From assembly GCA_005880615.1 (NCBI GenBank), contig VBID01000121.1, positions 1 through 39,999 on the forward strand: a stretch of 39,999 nt of DNA, given 5' to 3'. The DNA is from Chloroflexota bacterium (GTDB lineage Bacteria > Chloroflexota > Dormibacteria > CF-121). A program made the translations under genes and the position numbers. Shown here one piece after another: positions 1 through 6,877 of the stretch. The notes under the pieces are model-generated. The model ran no database searches and had not been told where the DNA came from. It worked only from the letters and a program-made list of their open reading frames with translations. How positions within the stretch are numbered: position 1 is the first letter of the stretch; each line of letters starts with the position of its first letter.

Positions 1-81
1 GGCGCCCGCGCGGGTAAGGGCGTTGAACAGCGTGGTCTTCCCCACGTTGGGCAGGCCGATGATCCCGACAGCGAGCGTCAT
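1..81 (-). CDS. ychF: YchF-type GTPase/ATPase, N-terminal 27 codons (runs off the window)
   Basis: Read on the minus strand from the ATG at 81, the 27 visible codons give a start [19 protein letters not shown] followed by [17 protein letters not shown] is the P-loop (G1) of the Obg/YchF class, and the short N-terminus directly before it is typical of YchF (OLA1), a translation-associated protein that prefers ATP to GTP. The rest of the gene lies outside the window. No SD is obvious upstream of the ATG and no good -10 hexamer was found at the leaderless distance. The family call rests on 27 residues only, but this N-terminus is highly characteristic. Confidence 0.85.
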   Translation of the reverse strand, partial: MTLAVGIIGLPNVGKTTLFNALTRAGA

Positions 82-102
82 GCACCGTACATCATTACCT
101 AG

Positions 103-156
103 ACTTCTCCCTCGCCCTTGGGGAAGGAGTTGGGGGTAGGGGCTACTTCCCCCGGT
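103..156. repeat. G-rich dispersed intergenic repeat, copy 1
   Basis: A CTCCCTCGCCCTTGGGG-like arm is followed by GGAGTTGGGGGTAGGGG. This is the same layout (C-rich arm, short loop, G-rich arm, TGGGGGT tail) seen again near 13780-13910, 19494-19533, 25005-25180 and 29140-29280. It sits in the gap between ychF and the channel gene. I see no gene between 157 and 300. Confidence 0.6.
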
Positions 157-307
157 GTGCCCGCCGGCCCAACTCGAGGTCTCACCCTTGACAGTCCGCT
201 GAACCGCGCACATAGTGAGGTCCTCAGGCCAATCAGTGGCCCTCTTTCACCTTCCTTCGAGGGTCGGGACTACCGGTTATCACCCGAGGCAATAGGAAGG
301 TTCTGTC

Positions 308-1261
308 ATGGCCATTGAGGCCCGGCTGACGACCCCTCCCCCAGCGTCGCCGCCGCCATTACTAGGTGAGCAGCCGCGGATCGGCCGCGCACGCGAAGGA
401 ATCAACGGGTACGTTGCGCGCCATGAGCTTCCTTGGGATTTGTCGATGGCTGGGTTGGCGCTCGTCTACGTCATCGCCGGTCTGTTCGAAGACCATCCCT
501 ATGGAGTGCTCAACCTCCGGAACCTCGTTCCCATCGAGGTTGCAATAACGGTCATCTTTCTGGCTGAATTCTCAGTTCGATTTTACGGCGCGCCTTCCCG
601 TCTGACGTACCTACGGCGACATTGGATCGATCTGATGGCTCTTTTACCCGCCATTCGGTACCTCCGTTTCCTTCGTGTCGGAAGACTGGTCTATCTACTG
701 CAGGCGGCGCGCTTGCTTCGGCTCGGAGTGTTCGTCCGGTTTCTAGTCCAGGCCGATCGCGTCGGCAACCAGTTCCGCTGGATCGCCGAACGAAACGGCG
801 TTCAAGTCGTCCTGCTCGCGGGCCTCGGCTTGGTCGTGGTCGGAGGATCGTTGGTTTGGGAGCTTGAGCATGCGACCAACCAGTCTATGGCGAGTTTCGG
901 CGACACAATTTGGTGGGCATTCTCCACCATGACCACGGTCGGCTACGGACAAGGCCCCAGCACGGTACCGGGCCGGGTTGTCGGCGGCCTGATCATGGTC
1001 ATCGGCATCGGCTGCTTCGGATTGATCACGGCTACCGTTACTGCTCATTTCATCGAGCACAACAGGGGCCATCAGGTGTCGCCCAATGAGCTCATGGCCG
1101 TGCTCGAAGACATCCGGCAACGGATATCACGCCTGGAACAGGAGGAAACGCATGGCACGGCGACGCTCGCTAGCCAGCCTGCTGTATCGATCAGCACGAA
1201 TGGCCAACGACGTGGAGACCCTAGCCTCCGGCGACCCGAAACGAATCGCCCGCCGGGCTAA
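308..1261 (+). CDS. Voltage-gated-type potassium channel (6-TM, TVGYG filter)
   Basis: 317 aa inner-membrane ion channel. A proline-rich N-terminus is followed by S1-S3 hydrophobic segments (about 46-60, 73-92, 105-115), an Arg-rich S4 voltage-sensor-like helix (about 117-148, many R at 3-4 residue spacing), S5, a pore helix and the selectivity filter TMTTVGYG (207-214), then S6. The filter makes K+ selectivity secure. The C-terminus starts a short helix (LMAVLEDIRQRISRLEQ) like those of bacterial Kv channels. The start is supported by an SD AGGAAGG at 294-300, seven bases before the ATG. The last 37 codons overlap, in another frame, a small gene with its own strong SD (1152-1319), so the channel's natural C-terminus may have been nearer residue 280. 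Confidence 0.9.
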   Translation: MAIEARLTTPPPASPPPLLGEQPRIGRAREGINGYVARHELPWDLSMAGLALVYVIAGLFEDHPYGVLNLRNLVPIEVAITVIFLAEFSVRFYGAPSRLTYLRRHWIDLMALLPAIRYLRFLRVGRLVYLLQAARLLRLGVFVRFLVQADRVGNQFRWIAERNGVQVVLLAGLGLVVVGGSLVWELEHATNQSMASFGDTIWWAFSTMTTVGYGQGPSTVPGRVVGGLIMVIGIGCFGLITATVTAHFIEHNRGHQVSPNELMAVLEDIRQRISRLEQEETHGTATLASQPAVSISTNGQRRGDPSLRRPETNRPPG

Positions 1262-1319
1262 GAACAAGGTCGTCGGCCGTTTGCTCGGCCGCTCGTTCTT
1301 TCGGTGGTTATGGAGATGA
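1152..1319 (+). CDS. Small basic conserved-type protein (55 aa), overlaps channel 3' end
   Basis: A 55-aa ORF starting at the ATG at 1152, preceded by a perfect AGGAGG SD (1140-1145) with a 6-nt spacer. The product is very basic and helical (starts MARRRSLASLLYRSARMAND, contains SGDPKRIARRAKNK and ends with a Trp/Arg-rich tail). I recall similar short basic proteins with the phrase 'ASGDP..IARRAKNKVVGR' in high-GC Gram-positive type genomes, but no function is known to me. It lies out of frame with the channel for about 110 bp, and its TGA stop overlaps the probable ATG of the next lipoprotein (ATGA at 1316-1319). The three genes are therefore probably one translationally coupled operon. Confidence 0.75.
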   Translation: MARRRSLASLLYRSARMANDVETLASGDPKRIARRAKNKVVGRLLGRSFFRWLWR

Positions 1320-1858
1320 GCGCGCTGGTCAGGATTCCGCAAGCCGCCGCTGCTGCTTTCGCGGCATTCGTGCTCATTGGGTGCGGCGGGGCTCAAGCCA
1401 CCGCCCCGTCGGCGTCTGAACCTAGCTCAGGCGCGGTGGCCTCCGCCTCGGCATCAGTTACAGCGCCGACGGCTACCCCAACTCACCCGGCGACGCCCTC
1501 ATTAACCCCGACCGTCACCGCAACGCCGAAACCGACTCCGGTCCCGACGGCTACCCCGAGTCCCTCGCCGCCGCCACCACCGCCGCCACCGCCACCACCG
1601 CCGCCACCACCACCACCGCCACCGCCCAATACCTGCGGCGCGCCCGCTAACCCTTGGGGTTACAACTTCTGCACGGGCAACGTCATCTACGCCCCGCCCT
1701 CAACGTTCTGCAATTACTTCAACTGCATTCCATCCTTCTGGACCAGCACCAACGGCTACGTCGAGGAATGCGCCGATGCGACCTATAGCCACTCCGGTGG
1801 ACGGTCTGGCTCATGTTCCTATCACGGCGGAAACTTGAGGGCATTGCTGGCAGCCTGA
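1316..1858 (+). CDS. Secreted lipoprotein with 20-Pro run and DUF3761-like Cys/His C-terminal domain
   Basis: From the ATG at 1316 (ATGA overlap with the preceding stop) the protein has a signal peptide with lipobox LIGC around residue 23, so it is a predicted lipoprotein. A Ser/Thr/Ala/Pro-rich stalk follows, then an uninterrupted run of 20 Pro codons (1568-1627), then a compact domain with six or more Cys and motifs GYVEECADATYSHSGG and GSCSYHGG. That last pattern resembles the DUF3761 family (G.CS.HGG). The poly-Pro run would need EF-P for translation and would act as a rigid spacer from the membrane. Upstream GTG at 1304 is an alternative start. Its 3' end overlaps a possible convergent ORF by 37 bp. 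Function unknown. Confidence 0.75.
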   Translation: MSALVRIPQAAAAAFAAFVLIGCGGAQATAPSASEPSSGAVASASASVTAPTATPTHPATPSLTPTVTATPKPTPVPTATPSPSPPPPPPPPPPPPPPPPPPPPNTCGAPANPWGYNFCTGNVIYAPPSTFCNYFNCIPSFWTSTNGYVEECADATYSHSGGRSGSCSYHGGNLRALLAA

Positions 1859-2142
1859 TTGGGCGTGGGGCACGGGCCTTTTCCGAAGGTCAGGTGGGCG
1901 GCAGGTCCTAGAATCGCAGGCCCGCAGCCCAGCGAGAAGCCTGCTCGGCCGCAGGGGGCGGCGGGATCGAACGCAACCTCCGGAGCAATCTGGCCGCGGA
2001 TCACATCGTCTGCGAATGCCTGGCAGATCGCGCGCTGGCCAGCCTGGTAGCTAGCCGGCACAGACCATCCCAGGAAGATCGGCGAAGCCGCCACTGCGGC
2101 TGTCGCCACCGCACCTGCAACTGCGATCTGCCGGAGTCTCAG
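1822..2142 (-). CDS. Possible small exported Cys-containing protein (start uncertain)
   Basis: The frame directly after the 50-aa gene at 2156-2308 encodes an Arg-containing n-region, a hydrophobic stretch (IAVAGAVATAAVAASPIFLG) and a tail with four Cys (ICQAF, PCGRAG, LGCGPA, GPCPTP). This looks like an exported small protein. No ATG exists at the right place: a CTG at 2142 or a GTG at 2109 would have to serve, possibly by coupling to the stop at 2156. The 3' end overlaps the convergent lipoprotein gene. It may be a real last gene of the ssb operon or a chance open frame in GC-rich DNA. Confidence 0.35.
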   Translation of the reverse strand: MRLRQIAVAGAVATAAVAASPIFLGWSVPASYQAGQRAICQAFADDVIRGQIAPEVAFDPAAPCGRAGFSLGCGPAILGPAAHLTFGKGPCPTPNQAASNALKFPP

Positions 2143-2155
2143 ATTGAGTTCCCGC

Positions 2156-2308
2156 TCAGTACCAGCTGTCCTCGGCGTCGCCGATGCCCGTCGGCCGTAA
2201 CGGGTCGAGCCAGCGATAAGCCAGGTCGCCGGTCGTCTCGTCGTAGTACGTCTCGTCGATGGAGATGTCCTCACCATCGGTTTGGTCGAGGTCGGACTCA
2301 TCGAGCAT
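2156..2308 (-). CDS. Small acidic protein (50 aa) downstream of ssb
   Basis: Starts at the ATG at 2308 behind an excellent SD (AAGGAGGATCACCA then ATG), 13 bp after the ssb stop. The product is strongly acidic (starts MLDESDLDQTDGED, ends IGDAEDSWY) with no Cys and no hydrophobic segment. The SD, the spacing and the matching strand make it a credible member of the ssb operon. No family recognised. An acidic small protein next to SSB could be a DNA mimic or an SSB partner, but that is speculation. Confidence 0.65.
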   Translation of the reverse strand: MLDESDLDQTDGEDISIDETYYDETTGDLAYRWLDPLRPTGIGDAEDSWY

Positions 2309-2321
2309 TGGTGATCCTCCT

Positions 2322-2702
2322 TCAGGCAGTGGCGGCGGCTTCGGCCGCCATCTCGGGTGCATCGGGGACCGACTCGTCCTTGGGACTGAGCATGCGCATG
2401 ACGTCCAGCGTGACTTCGGTGGTGTAGCGGCGAAGGCCATCCTTCCCATCCCACTCGCGGCTGCGCAGTCTTCCCTCGACGTAGATCAGCTTGCCGCGGC
2501 GCAGGTACTCAGCGCAGATGCCGGCTAGGCCGCCAAACGCCACCAGCGAGTGGTACTGGACGTCCTCCACCTTATTACCGTCCTCATCTTTGGTGTAGCC
2601 GTTGGTCGCCAGCCGCAGGCGCGCTATCGCCAGCCCCTTGGGACTGGTCACCAGTTCGGGGTCGCGAGTCAAACGGCCGATAAGCGTGACCCGGTTGACC
2701 AT
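2322..2702 (-). CDS. ssb: Single-stranded DNA-binding protein (OB fold)
   Basis: 126 aa starting MVNRVTLIGRLTRDPEL, the canonical bacterial SSB N-terminus, followed by LRLATNGYTKDEDG, YHSLVAFGGLAGICAEYLRRG and IYVEGRLRSREW, i.e. a full OB-fold domain. It coats ssDNA in replication, repair or transfer. The tail is short and ends AAEAAATA: it lacks the acidic DDDIPF-type tip that recruits SSB partners in most bacterial SSBs, so it may be a specialised paralogue. The SD AAGGAGGG (2720-2713) lies 11 nt from this ATG but only 2-3 nt from an in-frame ATG at 2711. The family N-terminus favours 2702. It follows the M23 gene by about 50 bp in the same operon as the VirB6-like gene. Confidence 0.92.
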   Translation of the reverse strand: MVNRVTLIGRLTRDPELVTSPKGLAIARLRLATNGYTKDEDGNKVEDVQYHSLVAFGGLAGICAEYLRRGKLIYVEGRLRSREWDGKDGLRRYTTEVTLDVMRMLSPKDESVPDAPEMAAEAAATA

Positions 2703-2751
2703 TTCGAGCATTCCCTCCTTCGTCGGCGTGATCAGGTCTGCGAATCGCGCG

Positions 2752-3342
2752 TCACTGGTGGAGCGGGGCATCACCTCCCGCGCTAAGGTGCGGTCCCACC
2801 ATCGGTAGTGGATCGACTGGCGCGCCAGCGACCCGCACCTCGAAGTGCAGGTGCGGTCCCGTGCTCCGGCCGCTCGACCCGGTCTCGGCAATCAGCTGGC
2901 CGGCCGCAATCGCATCGCCGGATTCCACCAGGACCAGGCTGAGGTGGCCATACACCGTGCTCAGTTGGTCGTCTTGGCGAACGGTGATGAAGAGCCCATA
3001 GCCGTCCGGGTTGTCGTCCACCATGGCCACTCCGGCGGATGCCGCGTAGACCGGGGTGCCCTCCGCGGCCTCCAGGTCCACCCCGCTGTGAAAGTGATGG
3101 CTGGGGCAGGTGAAGGACCACGGCTCCAGGTCAAGGTCCGAGCAGCCAAACGGTTGGGTCACGAGTGCCCCGGGGAGCGGGTCGAAAAGCACCTGACCCG
3201 GCTCGGGGAGCGGCGCGAACATCCCCGCTACCAGCATGATCAGGAGCAGGGGCAGTGCCAGCACCAGGCCGATCGCTGCCAGGAGCGGCTTGCGGAACGA
3301 CCAGAGGGTGAGGCCGGCCTGGACGGCGAGCGCGGCGTTCAC
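2752..3342 (-). CDS. Membrane-anchored M23-family metallopeptidase (LytM/peptidoglycan endopeptidase)
   Basis: 196 aa from a GTG at 3342 that overlaps the stop of the upstream gene (GTGA). One TM segment at about 21-43 is followed by an extracytoplasmic M23 domain. Zn ligands are visible as H85 and D89 (HSGVD), H133 (GHLS) and H164/H166 (GPHLHFEV). Such enzymes cut peptidoglycan cross-bridges. Coupling to a VirB6/TrbL-like membrane gene suggests it opens the wall for a secretion or DNA-transfer channel, as the lytic enzymes of T4SS operons do. All metal ligands are present, so I expect an active enzyme. Longer upstream extension of the frame is a shadow of the preceding gene. Confidence 0.9.
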   Translation of the reverse strand: MNAALAVQAGLTLWSFRKPLLAAIGLVLALPLLLIMLVAGMFAPLPEPGQVLFDPLPGALVTQPFGCSDLDLEPWSFTCPSHHFHSGVDLEAAEGTPVYAASAGVAMVDDNPDGYGLFITVRQDDQLSTVYGHLSLVLVESGDAIAAGQLIAETGSSGRSTGPHLHFEVRVAGAPVDPLPMVGPHLSAGGDAPLHQ

Positions 3343-4262
3343 GCGGCAGCCGCTCGGGCCGCGCCGCCGGTGCGCGCATGCGCGAGGGCTTTGGCCCCTT
3401 CCTTCCAGGCGTGGTGCGCCAGGCGCTCGGCCCTCAGCTCCATGTGGCCCGACGCACTCATCAGCCCCGGGACCTTGATCACCAGGTAGAGGATCGCCAG
3501 CCCATACAGCGTCTGCATGACGTTGTCCTGCTGCTCGGTGATGAAGGCGCTGGCCAGGCGCAGGACCAGCACCTGAGCGAACTGCATGAAGACCGTGACC
3601 TCGAACAGCCTGACCCAGGCGCGGGCGTAGCTCTTGGTCTCGGGAAGGATCATGGAGAGAGCCGCCAGGGGAGCCACCACCAGCAGGATCGCCAGCAGGG
3701 CGAATCGGACCACATAGGTCAGCGCCAGGATCAGGATCATCACCACCAGGACCATGTGCAACGCCAGCTGGACGAACGAGCTGGCGACATGGACGCTGGG
3801 CGCCCGGGCGTAGGAGATCGGATTCAGCAGGCCGACCAGCCAATCGGTCTGGTGGGAAGACCCCGTCACGTCAGCGGACCAGACCGCGTGCACCAGCGCG
3901 TTGTTGATGTCGATGGCCATCTGGGCGAGGGGCAGGCTGAAGTGGGCCATCACGATGGCGGCCATGACGCGGGGCAGCATGGTCTTTAGGGTGTAGTGGG
4001 CGCGGAAGCTCCGTTCCCACTGGCTGCGCAGGAAAGCCCAGGTGAAGACCAGGACCAGCAGGGCGTCGGCGATCGCCACGGTGACGCGATGCATCCCCAC
4101 GATGGCTGGGTTTTCGGTCACCGGCCCCGCAGGCAACCGCGACAGGTCGAAGGTGCCCAGCAGGTAGGTCTCCACGAAATGGGTCGAGGAGAACCAATTG
4201 GCGAAGTCCTTGATGATCGCGTCCAGCAGGGACTCGACGAGCTTGAGCAGCAGATCGTACAC
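3339..4262 (-). CDS. VirB6/TrbL-like polytopic membrane protein (T4SS-type)
   Basis: 307 aa with an amphipathic N-terminal helix region, then about six hydrophobic segments (among them VTVAIADALLVLVFTWAFL, LHMVLVVMILILALTYVVRF, ALLAILLVVAPLAALSMIL and VMQTLYGLAILYLVIKV). The spacing, the 'R.ALLAILLVVAPLA.L..ILPET...A..W' core and the position beside an M23 peptidase match TrbL/VirB6 inner-membrane channel proteins. Starts at a GTG at 4262, 9 bp after the preceding gene. Ends in a basic, Ala-rich cytoplasmic tail. The assignment is from topology and core pattern, not from a search. It is the central protein of a small module with no VirB4 or VirD4 ATPase in the window. Confidence 0.7.
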   Translation of the reverse strand: MYDLLLKLVESLLDAIIKDFANWFSSTHFVETYLLGTFDLSRLPAGPVTENPAIVGMHRVTVAIADALLVLVFTWAFLRSQWERSFRAHYTLKTMLPRVMAAIVMAHFSLPLAQMAIDINNALVHAVWSADVTGSSHQTDWLVGLLNPISYARAPSVHVASSFVQLALHMVLVVMILILALTYVVRFALLAILLVVAPLAALSMILPETKSYARAWVRLFEVTVFMQFAQVLVLRLASAFITEQQDNVMQTLYGLAILYLVIKVPGLMSASGHMELRAERLAHHAWKEGAKALAHARTGGAARAAAA

Positions 4263-4271
4263 GGCGCCGCC

Positions 4272-4502
4272 TCAGTGAGGGACGGAGTCGACCAGCACCC
4301 GGACCAGGATTCCGGCCATTTCCACGCCGATGGTGCCGAAGACGATGCGGCCGATCCATCGCTTGGCCTCCAGCACGCTGCGGGGTTCGACCGCCACCAT
4401 TTTCCAGATGAAGGCCATGACAAACGCCAGCGCCCCGATGCTGCCGGCCAGGCTCTGGCCATATCCGGTCCAGATTTCGATCACGTGCCGCAGTTGGTCC
4501 AT
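4272..4502 (-). CDS. Small two-TM membrane protein (VirB2/TrbC-like size and topology)
   Basis: 76 aa with two hydrophobic helices (about 16-34 and 47-70) separated by a short charged loop (VAVEPRSVLEAKRW). Length and topology resemble pilin/VirB2-TrbC or holin-type subunits that accompany VirB6-like proteins, but I see no decisive motif. The start at 4502 has an SD AGGAGG with a 7-nt spacer located inside the 3' end of the upstream gene, whose stop is 1 bp away, so the two are coupled. Confidence 0.6.
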   Translation of the reverse strand: MDQLRHVIEIWTGYGQSLAGSIGALAFVMAFIWKMVAVEPRSVLEAKRWIGRIVFGTIGVEMAGILVRVLVDSVPH

Positions 4503-4503
4503 C

Positions 4504-4869
4504 TCAGCGCCTCCTCTCCATGTCGGGGATGACCCGCTGCTCGAGGTACTGCTCGACCGCTTTGATCAGCCGCTCCAGGATTTGCCACTGCACGTCCAGT
4601 TGGTGCCGGTCCTCGCGTCCCAGCCGGTCAGCCAGATCGCGCGAGAGCGCCGTCGGACTCGGACGGGCCCGCGCCGGCGCGGACGATGCCGGCGCCGGCG
4701 TGGGGCCAGGGGACGGGAGGACGCCCGGATCGTCCGAGGGCAGCACCACGGGCGACGGCAGGCTCGGCAGGCGGTGAGGCTGCATCGCCAGGTGGATGCC
4801 AACGCCGGTGAAGGCGGCCAGCACGGTGATCTCGCCTCCCACCAGCACCAGCTTCCACGGCGCCGCCAT
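4504..4869 (-). CDS. Single-TM, proline-rich linker, coiled-coil-tail protein
   Basis: 121 aa: one TM helix at about 6-27, a Pro/Ser/Ala linker (about 34-72), and a charged helical C-terminus with heptad-like spacing. First gene of the VirB6-M23-ssb operon. The ATG at 4869 lies 7 nt downstream of a -10-like CAGGAT (4882-4877), itself 17 nt after a perfect -35 TTGACA (4905-4900), which would give a leaderless message; an in-frame ATG at 4878 falls inside the -10 and is less likely. Function unknown; perhaps an assembly or anchoring subunit of the module. Confidence 0.6.
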   Translation of the reverse strand: MAAPWKLVLVGGEITVLAAFTGVGIHLAMQPHRLPSLPSPVVLPSDDPGVLPSPGPTPAPASSAPARARPSPTALSRDLADRLGREDRHQLDVQWQILERLIKAVEQYLEQRVIPDMERRR

Positions 4870-4876
4870 GTCCCGC

Positions 4877-4905
4877 ATCCTGACACATTGATGTGTGTTT
4901 GTCAA
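4877..4905 (-). promoter_or_regulatory. Promoter of the VirB6-like operon with embedded palindrome
   Basis: Minus-strand TTGACA (4905-4900), 17-nt spacer, CAGGAT (4882-4877). The spacer contains the perfect 6+6 inverted repeat ACACATTGATGTGT (4883-4896), positioned between -35 and -10 as a repressor operator would be. The divergent Ddn-like gene starts at 4943, so the site could control both. Confidence 0.55.
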
Positions 4906-4930
4906 GACGAAATACCTTACTCGGGTAGGG

Positions 4931-4936
4931 TAGGAT
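4931..4936 (+). promoter_or_regulatory. -10 element (TAGGAT) of a probable leaderless gene
   Basis: TAGGAT ends 6 nt before the GTG at 4943, placing the expected transcription start on the start codon. The downstream ATG at 4949 is the alternative start. Confidence 0.5.
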
Positions 4937-4942
4937 GGGAAG

Positions 4943-5395
4943 GTGGGAATGGATTCAAACCGCCCCAGCCCGCGCCGGGATCCGGGACCCATCCCGACCG
5001 ATATGAAGGCGTTCAACCGGGCCCTCGTCGAGGAGTTTCGTGCCAACCACGGCCGGCTCAGCGGTCCGATGGCCGGCCGCTCGCTGATGCTCCTCACGAC
5101 GACCGGGGCCCGCACGGGACAAGCGCGGACGGTCGTGCTGGGCTACGGCAGGCAGGGCGATCGCTACGTGGCCATCGCCTCCGCCAACGCGGCGCCCGCG
5201 GATCCGGCCTGGTATCGCAACCTTCAGGAACACCCCATCGCCACGGTTGAGGTCGGTGCCGAACGGTTCGAGGTGCGGGCCTCCACCGCCAATTCGGGCG
5301 AACGCGATCAGTTGGCGGCCGCGGTGCCCTGGTTCGAGAGCCAGCAGAAACTCACCAGTCGCCAGATCCCCATCGTCCTGCTCACCCGCGCCTAA
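4943..5395 (+). CDS. Deazaflavin (F420)-dependent nitroreductase family protein (Ddn/DUF385 type)
   Basis: 150 aa with the Ddn split-barrel pattern: a short N-terminal helix (FNRALVEEFRANHGRLSG), then GRSLMLLTTTGARTGQART, DRYVAIASANAAP, DPAWYRNLQEHPIATVEVG. These motifs define F420H2-dependent reductases of the Ddn family, which reduce quinones or enones and nitro compounds near the membrane. F420 use is inferred from the family. Start codon: GTG at 4943 (leaderless promoter, TAGGAT six bases before) or ATG at 4949. Divergent from the VirB6-like operon. A second F420-type family member is found at 14441. Confidence 0.9.
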   Translation: MGMDSNRPSPRRDPGPIPTDMKAFNRALVEEFRANHGRLSGPMAGRSLMLLTTTGARTGQARTVVLGYGRQGDRYVAIASANAAPADPAWYRNLQEHPIATVEVGAERFEVRASTANSGERDQLAAAVPWFESQQKLTSRQIPIVLLTRA

Positions 5396-5475
5396 CCCGA
5401 AATAGGCGGGGATCGTCAAGCAAGCCGGCCAAAGCCTGATGCACTTTTTTTGGGCATCCGTCGTTATTCCGATGG

Positions 5476-6822
5476 ATGAGGGACTGGGTCAAGCAACTGG
5501 CGGGCACCGTCCTGGTGTTGGTATTCGCCCTGGCGGTGGGCGGGTTCATCATGGTGCTGCGCGCCCAGCAGAGCGGTCCGGGGGCCGCGCTGGCGGCGGC
5601 GAACCTGCGCGCGGTGAGCCCGGCGGACGGCGCCACCAACGTGCCCGTCAGCGGGGACCTGCGGGCCGAGTACGTCAGCCGGCCGAGCCAGGATCCGTTG
5701 ATCAAGATCGAACCGCCAGCTGGCGTGACCCTGGATCCTGGACATTGGGATGGAACAACGTCTGTCGTCCCCTACAGCGGACTCCGGGAGAACAGCCTCT
5801 ACCACGTCGAGCTCGACCAGGACAGCTGGACCGGGAAGGGTGAGCACAAACAGGTCAAGGTTCGCTGGTCGTTCCGAACCGGGTCCAAAGAGATCCCAAC
5901 GCCCACCGCGCGGCCAACCAGTTCCGCCTCGCCGCCGCCAGACAGCCAGACTCCGTTGATCTGGTATAGCGCGAGCAGCCTCCAGGGTCTGGATTGGAAC
6001 GGCAAGCCCGTGAAGAGCCTGAATCTCGGCGTCCGGGTTCAGTCCCCTGACGGTCTGCGACTCTGGAACTCGGGGACCCCAAGCACCGAGATCGATGACG
6101 CCGACGGCCACCCGGTCGGTTCCATCGCGGGCCTTTCGCCGGCGATGTGGGCCGATGATAGCCGCCAGTTCTGTGCCATCACCTACCAGCCGTACAACCT
6201 CGAGCTCGAAACGCTGGATGGAAAGCGCCACCCGGTGGGCGCGATTTCGGTGACACCCGGAACGATGCAAACGCCACAGCTCGCAGCCTGTAGCGTGCTC
6301 ACCGGGCGCGCCATCGTCGTCGGCGAGTCCAACGGGTATGTCTGGAGCCTATCGATGATCTCGCTGACCGACGGCAGCGTCATCTACAAGCAGAGTTACC
6401 CCAACCCGCTCGCCCACCTGGCGGCGAGTCACGATGGACGATACGTGGCGGAGCAGCTGGCCGGCAATGCCAACGGCCGCCCGACGACGCTGATCCGCGA
6501 GTTGCCGAGCGGCACTGTCGTGGCCCAGCTGAGCGACATTAGCGTCCAGGCCTTCTCCTGGGATGGCTCGCTGGTGGCCGGCGGCACCCCGGGCAACGCC
6601 AGCTTGAGCGGTGCTCAGGTCGTTCGCTGGCAAACCCATCAACTCGTCTGGGATCGGTGCGGTTGTCCGTTAGCCTTCCAGGTGCGGGTGCTCGCGGAGC
6701 CTGATGGCACGAAGTTCGCCATCGTGGGCATCTATCCCCAGCAGCAGCGGTCGTTCACCATCGTCGACGCCAACGGCGGCGCCCAATCGGTGCCCGTGGG
6801 CCCGATCGTCCCGGCCTTCTAA
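5476..6822 (+). CDS. Membrane-anchored protein with Ig-like domain and beta-propeller-like repeats
   Basis: 448 aa. One N-terminal TM segment (about 9-28) anchors an extracellular protein. Residues about 40-135 hold an 'SPADGATNVPVSGDLRAEY' motif typical of the SbsA/Big_5 bacterial Ig-like fold. A Pro/Ser/Thr linker (about 140-160) follows, then about 290 residues with repeated short beta patterns (W-ADDSRQFCAIT, ASHDGRYVAEQL, FSWDGSLVAGG, AEPDGTKFAIVG) like WD40/TolB-type propeller blades. No catalytic motif seen. Stand-alone gene; function unknown, perhaps cell-surface binding. A weak start context; the ATG at 5472 is out of frame. Confidence 0.75.
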   Translation: MRDWVKQLAGTVLVLVFALAVGGFIMVLRAQQSGPGAALAAANLRAVSPADGATNVPVSGDLRAEYVSRPSQDPLIKIEPPAGVTLDPGHWDGTTSVVPYSGLRENSLYHVELDQDSWTGKGEHKQVKVRWSFRTGSKEIPTPTARPTSSASPPPDSQTPLIWYSASSLQGLDWNGKPVKSLNLGVRVQSPDGLRLWNSGTPSTEIDDADGHPVGSIAGLSPAMWADDSRQFCAITYQPYNLELETLDGKRHPVGAISVTPGTMQTPQLAACSVLTGRAIVVGESNGYVWSLSMISLTDGSVIYKQSYPNPLAHLAASHDGRYVAEQLAGNANGRPTTLIRELPSGTVVAQLSDISVQAFSWDGSLVAGGTPGNASLSGAQVVRWQTHQLVWDRCGCPLAFQVRVLAEPDGTKFAIVGIYPQQQRSFTIVDANGGAQSVPVGPIVPAF

Positions 6823-6877
6823 CCGCAGGCAACCTTAAGGGCGAGCCCCCCGCAAGGAGCGAGCTTCCGAGCCGCGC

